This document shows positions 7,769 through 14,120 of a stretch of 20,845 nt of DNA, piece after piece; the stretch's first letter is position 1, and every line of letters begins with the position of its first letter. The stretch is from Myxococcota bacterium (lineage in GTDB: Bacteria; Myxococcota_C; UBA6777). The position numbers were made by a program, and so were the translations under genes. Under the pieces are notes generated by a model that was not told where the DNA came from, searched no databases, and worked only from the letters and a program-made list of their open reading frames with translations. The stretch lies in the NCBI GenBank assembly GCA_023150835.1, contig JAKLKB010000141.1, forward strand, positions 17,419 through 38,263. The letters run 5' to 3'.

Positions 7769-8177
7769 TGCCCCAAACACGGGGTTTCACCACAACAACA
7801 CGCAGATCGCAGCACCCCAAACACGAGGGTCGCCACAACAACACACAGAAAATTCGACACGCCACACAAGCTGCTCCACGCTCACAACAAGATCCTGCTT
7901 GATGAGGCTTGCTTTTCTTGTCCCACAACCGCCGATCCTTCGATCTTTTCATCGCACTTGCTTCCCCCACAAGCCTCTTCACCAAGCCCCATCCCATGAT
8001 CTCTGCCCTGCCCACAACAAATCGGCTCAACACCCCTGAATCTTCTGATCTACGCCTCTGTTTGATCACAGACTACACAAAGATTCCTCTTTTATACCGT
8101 TTCTCAGGTATCAAAACCAAAAACTCTTTTTAGATTTTTTCTAGTCCTTGACTTCGATTCTTTTCTGACCATGCTCT
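7769..8177. other. C-rich intergenic region with a diverged duplication
   Basis: No convincing gene was found on either strand. At 7771 and 7815 an imperfect repeat of about 40 bp occurs twice (CCCCAAACAC followed by a CACAACAACAC block). The rest is C-rich and G-poor until it turns AT-rich near 8070. Open frames here lack plausible ribosome binding sites and give low-complexity proteins. Confidence 0.45.
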
Positions 8178-8206
8178 TTGACAATTAAGAAAACTACTCA
8201 TTTATT
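8178..8206 (+). promoter_or_regulatory. sigma70-like promoter pointing into the origin region
   Basis: TTGACA (8178-8183), a 17-bp spacer and TTTATT (8201-8206). Transcription would run toward the first DnaA box at 8252. No credible protein gene lies downstream before mazG, which is on the other strand. If active, it would make a noncoding transcript through the DnaA-box array. Confidence 0.4.
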
Positions 8207-8274
8207 CAGATCCCCCCACCCGTCTTCCGCTCTGATGCCCTCTCAAAAAAGTTATCCACAGAAAAAATCAATAT

Positions 8275-8463
8275 AAAACAAATAGATACAGAGTTATCCA
8301 CAGAGTTATCCACAGAGTTATCCACAGCTAAACAAATAGACAGACCATCGGAACCTCAAAAAGCACATATCCACAGAGATATCCACAGAGAAAGCTAAAA
8401 CAAAACAAATAGATACAGAGTTATCCACAGAGTTATCCACAGAGTTATCCACAGCTAAACAAA
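8275..8463 (+). repeat. perfect 62-bp direct repeat carrying three DnaA boxes each
   Basis: 8275-8336 and 8402-8463 are identical. Each begins AAAACAAATAGATACAGAG, carries three TTATCCACA boxes spaced 12 bp apart, and ends AGCTAAACAAA. Two ATATCCACA boxes 12 bp apart lie between the copies. The duplication shows how the left array was expanded. Confidence 0.95.
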
Positions 8464-8639
8464 CGCTTCGTAAGACGATCTTGCGAGATCACGCAAAAAG
8501 ATCAGTTTTCCACAAAGAAAAAAGAGACAAAACAAAGCCTTGCCGAGTTATCCACAGAGTTATCCACAGCCCTTTGGCCCGATCGCGAGGTGAAAGGCAA
8601 AAAGAACACAAAAGACTATACAAAAAAGCAGTTCACTAA

Positions 8640-8850
8640 GACTAAAACGAAAAACTTAACAGATTTTCACGTTCAAAATGAAAAAGTTGACACATAATAA
8701 TGAAAGAAAACAGATACATGCATTTTCGTGCATAAAGCACGTTTCAGGCACGTTGCAAATATGTTTCATTTTGTTTCAAATTTTGGTTGCAAATATGAAA
8801 TTGCTTATCAAGAACAAATAAATAGGAGGTGAAATTATAGTCTTTTTATG
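8640..8850. other. AT-rich core between DnaA-box arrays, candidate unwinding element
   Basis: This stretch is clearly AT-rich and free of DnaA boxes. It contains the 12-mer GTTGCAAATATG twice (8752-8763 and 8786-8797), the hairpin CGTGC-ATAAA-GCACG (8727-8741) and runs of TTTCAAA/TTTCATT. Its position between two DnaA-box arrays suggests the DNA unwinding element. AGGAGG at 8824 is not followed by a credible gene. Confidence 0.55.
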
Positions 8851-9133
8851 TGTGGATAACTCGGCCAAAATTGTGGATAACTCGGCCAAAATTGTGGATA
8901 TCTCTGTGGATATCTTTGTGGATTATTCAGTCCTATGCAAAAAGCTGCATAGAGTTATCCACAGGGTTTGGGAGTTATCCACAGATATCCACAGAGTTAT
9001 CCACAGAGTTATCCACAGGGTGTCCTGAATGAAATCAAGGAGTTAATTGAGTTATCCACAGAAAAACGGCTCATCTGATACGGATACGGTTGACACACAA
9101 GTTTTAAATTTTGTGTTTTATTCAGCAGCCGAA

Positions 9134-9173
9134 ACGCGCATAGCGCACGTATACATGCACGCGCGTACGCACA
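9134..9173. other. alternating purine/pyrimidine tract, Z-DNA-prone
   Basis: Positions 9143-9173 are 31 consecutive alternating purine/pyrimidine bases rich in CG, CA and TA steps. They are extended leftward by ACGCGCATA (9134-9142) with a single break. Such tracts favour left-handed DNA under negative supercoiling. It lies about 75 bp from the last DnaA box. Confidence 0.75.
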
Positions 9174-9555
9174 GCGCCAGCCCAACTTAGGCACTGTTCG
9201 TTTGTTTCCTGTTTTTTTGTATCGTTTTTGTGTCTACGCGTACACGAGAGAGTGACCTTGGAGGTGAGTTGTTTTGCAATGCGTTTTCTTTGCGTTTGGA
9301 GGCGATTTTGAGGTATCGCGAAGGGTAGGTATCGTTTTTTCTTTTAAGAGTGATTCTCGATGCCTTTGCGTGCGTTTTTTGAGGATGTGATTTTTTGCAA
9401 AAAATTTTTGTATCGAAAAGGCGTCAAGGCGACCGAAAGGGGTGGTTTGTGTAGGGCGGGAAGGTGTGGGAAGCGAAGATGTAGTGAGTAAAAAAGACGT
9501 ACTTCATTGTAAGACAAGTCTGAGGAAGGATCACCAAAGAAAGCGCAGATGGGCT
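9174..9555. other. T/G-rich intergenic region without a convincing gene
   Basis: No gene could be supported. A minus-strand open frame across 9344-9745 encodes a low-complexity protein whose N-terminal half is a translation of the 19-bp minisatellite. A good GGAGGTGAG at about 9260 is followed only by a 10-codon frame. Confidence 0.45.
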
Positions 9556-9669
9556 GCGATGTGGCGGCTGGTTTGCGATGTAGCGGTGGGGTTGCGATGT
9601 AGCGGTGGGGTTGCGGTGTAGCGGTGGGGTTGCGATGTAGCGGTGGGGTTGCGATGTAGCGGTGGGATT
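9556..9669. repeat. 19-bp minisatellite, six units
   Basis: Six adjacent 19-bp units with consensus GCGATGTAGCGGTGGGGTT start at 9556, 9575, 9594, 9613, 9632 and 9651. The first unit is the most diverged and the inner ones are nearly identical. The plus strand is strongly G-rich, the mirror image of the C-rich minisatellite on the other side of the origin. Confidence 0.97.
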
Positions 9670-9745
9670 GTTGATATCTCCCCATGTTCGTGCTGTATCG
9701 AGAGGTTGTGTTGTTGGTTTGAGAGGCGACTGTTTGTCCCGTCAA

Positions 9746-9786
9746 TACGGGGTCAAGGGAGCCGCGCTCCCTTGCGGGGTGTGGGG
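9746..9786 (+). repeat. dispersed repeat R1 core, copy 3 (plus orientation)
   Basis: TACGGGGTCAAGGGAGCC followed by the pairing arm GCTCCCTT and GCGGGGTGTGGGG. It is the reverse complement of the R1 copies left of the origin and abuts the R2 element. Confidence 0.8.
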
Positions 9787-10058
9787 CAGCGCCCCATACG
9801 CGCCTTGTTAAGGTGGAAACCTCGTAGAGTCGGTCTTGATCGCCTTTTTTTTTCTCCCCCCCTCAATCCCCCCTCAATCCCCCCGTGAACGGGGGGAAGT
9901 TGGAACGGGCAGCGTCTGCATTTGGTGCATACAGCGTGCGTCATGAAAAAACAAAATCCCCGATGCTTCCGACTTTCGCGCCCTCCCCCGTGAACAGGGG
10001 AGGGCGGGGTGGGGGGCTTTCCTCCGCTTAACCTAACGCCTATGGGGTGGAACCCCAC
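9781..10058 (+). mobile_element. MITE-like element R2, copy A
   Basis: A 278-bp noncoding element. The ends are imperfect terminal inverted repeats: GTGGGG-N5-CCCCATACGCGCC leading into TTGTTAAGG on the left, and its counterpart CTTAACCTAACGCCTATGGGG-N5-CCCCAC on the right. The interior has two GC-rich hairpins, CCCCCCGTGAACGGGGGG and CTCCCCCGTGAACAGGGGAG. They flank a conserved spacer with GTTGGAACGGGCAGCGTCTG and CATGAAAAAACAAAATCCCC. The same sequence occurs inverted at 17095-17364. No transposase is encoded, so it would be non-autonomous. No target-site duplication could be confirmed by eye. Confidence 0.7.
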
Positions 10059-10110
10059 AAGACCCTACGGATCCCACAAGACTCTACGAGAGAGAGCAGG
10101 GGTCGAGAGA

Positions 10111-10869
10111 TCAGGATTTGGTGGGGGCAACAGGGGAGGGGATGGGTTCTTCGCGGAGCTTTTTTTGGCGGGTGAGGACTTCGGTGTTGGTGATAGCGCC
10201 GAGGATGAGGGTGCGTTCTTTGGCGGTGAGGTTGGATTCTTGGAATTCGACGAGAAAGCTGCGCATACCGAGGAGTTTACGGACATCGAGGAGATTTTTG
10301 CGCATACGAGCGACGGGTTTTCCGTTGCGTTGGACGGTATAGCGAGAGCCGATAAAGCCGCGTTTGATATCGCCCCAACGTTTGCTTTGATCGTCCCAGA
10401 GGATGTATTTGCGGTCTGCCCAAAAGAGCGATTGACGGGCTTGTCCGACGGTATCTCCCTTGGCGTCTTGGATGGTGAAGAGCGGTTGGAAAAGCGCCCA
10501 GCCTTTGTGGGAAGCGAGGACGAGTTTGTTGTCGCGATCCCAAAGCTCGATCTTGGTGGGGCTGCGTGTGGCGAGAAAACTGTGAAAGCGCATCAGAGCC
10601 ATCAAGAGGCCAAACAAGGCGAGTCCGATTCCGAAGTAGCGGATATTTCCGCTTTGTTTGACGGCCAGATAGATACCGCCGGAAAGCAGGGAAAGTTCCA
10701 ACAAGACGCCGAAAAACCAAAGTACGGGATACGACCATGCTGGGTGAAAGATCAGCGTGCCGATGGCTTTGTTGGCGTCGTCGATCACGTTGAAGCGTGT
10801 GGTAAGGCGTGGGAGGATACGGAAACGGGCTTGGATGATCAGGCGATCAGATTGTAATAACTCGTGCAT
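10111..10869 (-). CDS. membrane protein, probable scramblase/LURP-one (tubby-like) family
   Basis: A 252-aa protein. ATG at 10867-10869 has AGGAG 7 nt upstream, so longer frames reaching into mazG are rejected. Residues 5-35 look like the opening strands of a LURP-one/phospholipid-scramblase fold (IIQARFRILPRLTTRFNVID). A two-helix membrane hairpin follows (about 48-70 and 77-97). A beta-rich C-terminal part (105-232) ends in LTAKERTLILGAI, which resembles the closing helix of scramblase-like proteins. The fold assignment is from pattern memory, not a search. Role unknown; possibly lipid- or membrane-associated. It lies 139 bp downstream of mazG on the same strand. Confidence 0.7.
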   Translation of the reverse strand: MHELLQSDRLIIQARFRILPRLTTRFNVIDDANKAIGTLIFHPAWSYPVLWFFGVLLELSLLSGGIYLAVKQSGNIRYFGIGLALFGLLMALMRFHSFLATRSPTKIELWDRDNKLVLASHKGWALFQPLFTIQDAKGDTVGQARQSLFWADRKYILWDDQSKRWGDIKRGFIGSRYTVQRNGKPVARMRKNLLDVRKLLGMRSFLVEFQESNLTAKERTLILGAITNTEVLTRQKKLREEPIPSPVAPTKS

Positions 10870-11008
10870 GATGACGCTCCTAGCGAGGTTTGGTGGAAAA
10901 AAGGACTCTTTGGTTGAAGGTGCGTGTTGCGTGGAGATGATGGGGCAGGTGTTTTGAAGGGGCAAGGGAGTTGTGGAAAAGGTGGTTGTTTGGGAGGGGA
11001 CGGGGGGG

Positions 11009-11905
11009 TTAAGATTTGACGGAAGCGAGGGATTTTTTTGCTTCTTTCCAAAGGGCTTCGAGTCGGGTTTGGTCGGTGTCGTGGGGAGTTTTGCCTTCGC
11101 GGTGGAGTTGTGCTTCGATGTAGTGGAAGCGTTGGGTAAAGCGTTGGCAAGTTTCATGGAGAGCGTTTTCGCTATCGAGATGAAGTTGTCGACTGAGTTG
11201 GGCGACAGAAAACAACAAGTCACCGATCTCGGAAGCGCAAGCTTTTGGGTCGTGGGTTTGCATGGCTTCTTTTAACTCGTCGATCTCTTCGTGGATCTTG
11301 TCCCAGATCGCGTCGGTGGTGGGCCAATCAAAGTTGACTTGCGCGACTTTTTCACCGATGCGTTGGGCGCGGTGGAGCGAGGGCAAAAGGCGTGGTATCC
11401 CTTCCAACACAGAGGGCGGTGGTTCGGTGCTTTTCGCGGTTTGCGTTTCGTGGGCCTTGCGTCGCGCCCAGAGGCTGGGAACATCCGTTGAAGCGTGGAC
11501 GGTGTCATCGCCAAAGACATGAGGGTGGCGGTGTTCCATCTTTTGAAGGACGCGTTGAAGGATGCTGCTAAGGTCAAAGAGTTGTTGTTGCTCGCAGAGA
11601 TCGGCAAAAAAGCAAAGTAGAAAAAACAGGTCGCCGAGTTCTTTTTGAAAAGCGTGTGGATCGTGATGGCGTTGTTGTGCAGCTTCGATGGCTTCGAGTG
11701 CTTCTTCGCGCAGAAAGGGCAACATACTTTCGATGGTTTGCGCACGATCCCACGGACAACCTTGGGGGCTGCGTAGGATCTTTACGAGCGAGAGAAGTTG
11801 AGCGAATCTGTAAAGGCTGGAGGCGACCCTTCCTGTGAGCCAAGGAACCCGAAGGCGAAACCGAAGCCAAAGCCGAGAGAGACGAAGACGAAGTGGTATA
11901 CTCAT
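11009..11905 (-). CDS. mazG: nucleoside triphosphate pyrophosphohydrolase MazG
   Basis: MazG hydrolyses (d)NTPs to NMP and pyrophosphate, cleaning the nucleotide pool and, in E. coli, lowering ppGpp. The product is 298 aa with the duplicated all-alpha MazG fold. The N-terminal domain has LRSPQGCPWDRAQT (44-57), the EExxE motif REEALEAIEA (67-76) and KELGDLFF (88-95). The C-terminal domain has FDWP, HEEIDELKEA and EIGDLLFSVAQL. ATG at 11903-11905 is chosen because AAGGAG lies 5 nt upstream. The first 30 residues are unusually Arg-rich (SIPLRLRLSRLWLRFRLR) and precede the usual family start. The gene is divergent from the TPR protein gene. Confidence 0.93.
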   Translation of the reverse strand: MSIPLRLRLSRLWLRFRLRVPWLTGRVASSLYRFAQLLSLVKILRSPQGCPWDRAQTIESMLPFLREEALEAIEAAQQRHHDPHAFQKELGDLFFLLCFFADLCEQQQLFDLSSILQRVLQKMEHRHPHVFGDDTVHASTDVPSLWARRKAHETQTAKSTEPPPSVLEGIPRLLPSLHRAQRIGEKVAQVNFDWPTTDAIWDKIHEEIDELKEAMQTHDPKACASEIGDLLFSVAQLSRQLHLDSENALHETCQRFTQRFHYIEAQLHREGKTPHDTDQTRLEALWKEAKKSLASVKS

Positions 11906-11950
11906 CAAAACTCCTTGTTTGTTGATCCTCGAAGAAAGCGCCGTTGTGGG

Positions 11951-11956
11951 TATAAT
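11951..11956 (+). promoter_or_regulatory. -10 element for the TPR-DUF4388-phoH-ybeY operon
   Basis: A perfect TATAAT in the gap between divergent mazG and the rightward operon. No good -35 lies at 16-18 bp (TTGATC is 23 bp upstream), so it may need an activator or be weak. Transcripts would have a leader of about 85-185 nt depending on the true start of the next gene. Confidence 0.4.
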
Positions 11957-12146
11957 GCGCGTGCAAGAGAAATCTAGGAAGAGAACGACGTGCGCGATGC
12001 CGCGCAAGTGTGATCGGAAGACTACAAAGCGAAGGAGAATCGCACGGATGCACGGATGGTGCGCTATGCCAAAGATATCGACAACCTCGACACAGAAGTC
12101 GCAGGTGTCTTTTTCTGTATTGTTTTACGCTATCGTGGGGGGAGGC

Positions 12147-14102
12147 GTGCAGAAACATCGTCTTCGTTTGCTTTGTTTTTCTCGGAGTCTTCGATGGATA
12201 ACGCAGATCGGGATCGGGATCGGGATCTTGTTTTCCCGCGTAGCACAAGCGCAGACACCGTCGGAGTATTCGCTTGATTTGCCTACATTGGAGTCTTCTC
12301 CAAGCCTGCAAAAGCTCCAGCAGCAAGCGCAAGACTGGTATCAGACAGCCAAAAGTGGTCGAAAAGAACTTGCAAAACGCCGATTGGATGGGCTTTTTCA
12401 ACTGATGCGAGATCGTGGGATCTCGAACATGATTGCTGTTTCGCATGTGCTGTTGGCGCTTGGAGATAGACAGCTTCGTCGCGGTCGTTACGAGGAAGCG
12501 CGGGATGACTACGAACAGGCAAAGCGTTTTGCGCCGATCTTGGCTGCGCCCGATTATCGGCTGGCTTGGTTATCGTTGCAAACGCAGATGAGCGCTCCAC
12601 AACACGCGATCCAATTTTTTGGCAATGCCGTACGCAAAGAGTGGGAAGATCCTTTTCAACGAGCGTATGTTTTGCGGCAGGCGTTGATGTTTGTGTGCTT
12701 GGGGCTTGGGTTATTGTTTTTGTTGTGGTGGTTGTTTTTGCTGATCCGCTCTTTGCGTACGTTGGATTTTGATTTTCGTGAGATGTTTCCCACAGGTGTC
12801 ACCCTTCAACAACTGCGTATTTTTACGATCTTTTTGTTATTGATGCCGATCTTGATGGGCGGGGGGATCATTGAAGTTCTTCTGGTGTGGGTGGCGTTTT
12901 CTTGGTTTTATCAGACGATGGCGGAACGTGTTCTTTCTACGATCGGGATGATCTTTCTTAGCCTTTTTCCTCAAGCCTTTTTGTGGATCGGTCATCTGGG
13001 GGCCTTGTCGGGGTCGCAGATAGAGACGGTGTATCTGCTCAACGAAGCCGATCCACCGACTCATCTGGTGTCTCGCGCTGAAGAAGCATTGAGCCGATCG
13101 CCTCGAAGCGTCGATTTGTTGTGGTCGTTGGGGAATTACGCAAAACGCAACGGTGAGATCCAAAAGGCGCGGGCGTACTATACGCGTGCGTGGTCTTTTG
13201 AAAAAGCTGCGGGACTCACCTTAAACCTCGGAAACTTGGACTTTTACGAGCGTGAAGGTGACAAGGCATACAAGCGCTACCACAGCATCCTCAACGACCG
13301 TGCTGCACAACCCCAAGTGTACTACAATATCGGCCAGTTGATGAAATACAGCAAGAATATGCAGACGCTTCAACAAGGCGCAGAGTACCGTAGTGCGGCG
13401 ATCTTGGGGCGAGGTGGCCGCATCGCGGACGACTTTAACAAGCTGATGAGGCCGCAGATCAACCGCTATGTGATGGAGTCGACGTTTCCGATCGAGCGAT
13501 ACGAACGTGCGGTTTTTTCGCCACGCGATACGCCGTTTTCTCGGCAGATGTGGTCTTTGTTGGCGCGTTGGATACCGTACGATCTGGCCGATTGGTCGGG
13601 GGTTGCGTGGGCAGCATTGTTGTGGTTGTTGCTGCCGATCGGGCGGCTATTTCGGCGGGGGGACTCTTGCAAAAAATGCGGTGTGATCAAGCTCTTGAGC
13701 GAGACACAAGACGAGCGGCAGATCGATCTACCACCCAACGCCGTGATCTGTGGTCGATGTATCCGCTCGTTTGCGTCTTCAGAAGAAGGAGCACCACGCC
13801 GTCGTGTGCAAAAAGAACTCGCTGCGGGACGTTGGCAGGCTCGCCGGGCGTTGCTTGAACGCATCTTGAGTGCGCTTACGTTGGGGGGAGGCCATGTTCT
13901 TCAAGAGCGCAGCCTAAAAGGATTTTTCTTTTTCTTTTTGTTATCTTTTTATGCGGCGTGGTGGTGGTTTTCATTGTCGCCTTGGCCGCATCCTTTGAGT
14001 TTGGAGATGGAAAGTACGTGGTGGCCGCAGATCGGGGCGGGTGGGATCTTGCTTTTGTGTTGGTTTTATGTGCAGCGCGATCTTGGGCGTTACAAGCGGT
14101 AG
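12147..14102 (+). CDS. TPR-repeat, zinc-ribbon membrane protein
   Basis: A 651-aa envelope protein of unknown function. Start is uncertain. GTG at 12147 gives a normal Sec signal peptide (Arg-rich n-region, ITQIGIGIGILFS core, cleavage after VAQA), but its GGAGG is only 1 nt away. ATG at 12048 has AAGGAG at 10 nt but would give an over-long signal. Layout by residue from GTG: TPR-like helices (about 50-165), transmembrane helices (180-201, 223-255 and 262-284), TPR-like pairs (323-400), a transmembrane segment (484-501), a zinc ribbon (Cys508, 511, 535, 538), then two C-terminal hydrophobic segments (592-611 and 627-641). The GGGATC triplet repeat in the signal peptide encodes IGIGIGI. It heads an operon with a DUF4388 gene, phoH and ybeY. 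It may be a scaffold for an envelope complex (inference). Confidence 0.8.
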   Translation: MQKHRLRLLCFSRSLRWITQIGIGIGILFSRVAQAQTPSEYSLDLPTLESSPSLQKLQQQAQDWYQTAKSGRKELAKRRLDGLFQLMRDRGISNMIAVSHVLLALGDRQLRRGRYEEARDDYEQAKRFAPILAAPDYRLAWLSLQTQMSAPQHAIQFFGNAVRKEWEDPFQRAYVLRQALMFVCLGLGLLFLLWWLFLLIRSLRTLDFDFREMFPTGVTLQQLRIFTIFLLLMPILMGGGIIEVLLVWVAFSWFYQTMAERVLSTIGMIFLSLFPQAFLWIGHLGALSGSQIETVYLLNEADPPTHLVSRAEEALSRSPRSVDLLWSLGNYAKRNGEIQKARAYYTRAWSFEKAAGLTLNLGNLDFYEREGDKAYKRYHSILNDRAAQPQVYYNIGQLMKYSKNMQTLQQGAEYRSAAILGRGGRIADDFNKLMRPQINRYVMESTFPIERYERAVFSPRDTPFSRQMWSLLARWIPYDLADWSGVAWAALLWLLLPIGRLFRRGDSCKKCGVIKLLSETQDERQIDLPPNAVICGRCIRSFASSEEGAPRRRVQKELAAGRWQARRALLERILSALTLGGGHVLQERSLKGFFFFFLLSFYAAWWWFSLSPWPHPLSLEMESTWWPQIGAGGILLLCWFYVQRDLGRYKR

Positions 14103-14120
14103 GTAGAGGAGAAGAGAGCG

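Larger units (their letters stand above)
8252..9060. other. putative chromosomal replication origin (oriC) with DnaA-box arrays
   Basis: Sixteen perfect DnaA boxes are present. Fourteen read TTATCCACA on the plus strand, starting at 8252, 8294, 8306, 8318, 8421, 8433, 8445, 8548, 8560, 8955, 8975, 8997, 9009 and 9052. Two are reversed, at 8851 and 8872. One-mismatch boxes are ATATCCACA at 8367, 8379 and 8985; TTTTCCACA at 8506; TGTGGATAT at 8893 and 8905; TGTGGATTA at 8917. Left array 8252-8568 and right array 8851-9060 flank an AT-rich core. Many boxes are phased at exactly 12 bp. Strand composition changes from C-rich to G-rich across the region. No dnaA, dnaN or gidA is adjacent. DnaA would bind here to open the duplex. 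A DnaA-titrating (datA-like) locus is the main alternative, but the skew switch favours an origin. Confidence 0.85.

Noticed and set aside
7731-8069. 112-codon minus-strand frame
   Set aside because: It covers the R1 repeat and a C-rich region, has a poor start context, and its Cys/Arg/Val-rich product reflects base composition.
8850-9032. Small plus-strand frame after AGGAGG in the origin
   Set aside because: The product is only a translation of repeated DnaA boxes (WITRPKLWITRPKL), and the ribosome site is too far from the start.
8252-9060. CRISPR array
   Set aside because: The repeated unit is the 9-bp DnaA box with 3-bp linkers; there are no CRISPR-length repeats, unique spacers or cas genes.
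9260-9310. Leader peptide MRFLCVWRRF after GGAGGTGAG
   Set aside because: Only ten codons, an 11-nt gap to the ribosome site and no downstream gene on that strand.
9344-9745. 133-codon minus-strand frame
   Set aside because: Its N-terminal half is a read-out of the 19-bp minisatellite, and the rest has no recognisable features.
10009-10857. 282-codon plus-strand frame
   Set aside because: Antisense shadow of the scramblase-like gene; acidic low-complexity product starting inside the R2 repeat.
10870-11223. N-terminal extension of the scramblase-like gene into mazG
   Set aside because: The extension is Ser/Thr/Pro-rich shadow sequence overlapping mazG, and a good ribosome site precedes the internal ATG at 10869.
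11835-12146. Longer start for the TPR protein inside mazG
   Set aside because: The extension is Arg-rich antisense of mazG and crosses the TATAAT promoter; starts at 12147 or 12048 are more plausible.
12056-12277. Small frame overlapping the start of the TPR gene
   Set aside because: First codons look plausible, but it ends in DRDRDRD repeat translation and overlaps the signal peptide of the real gene in another frame.
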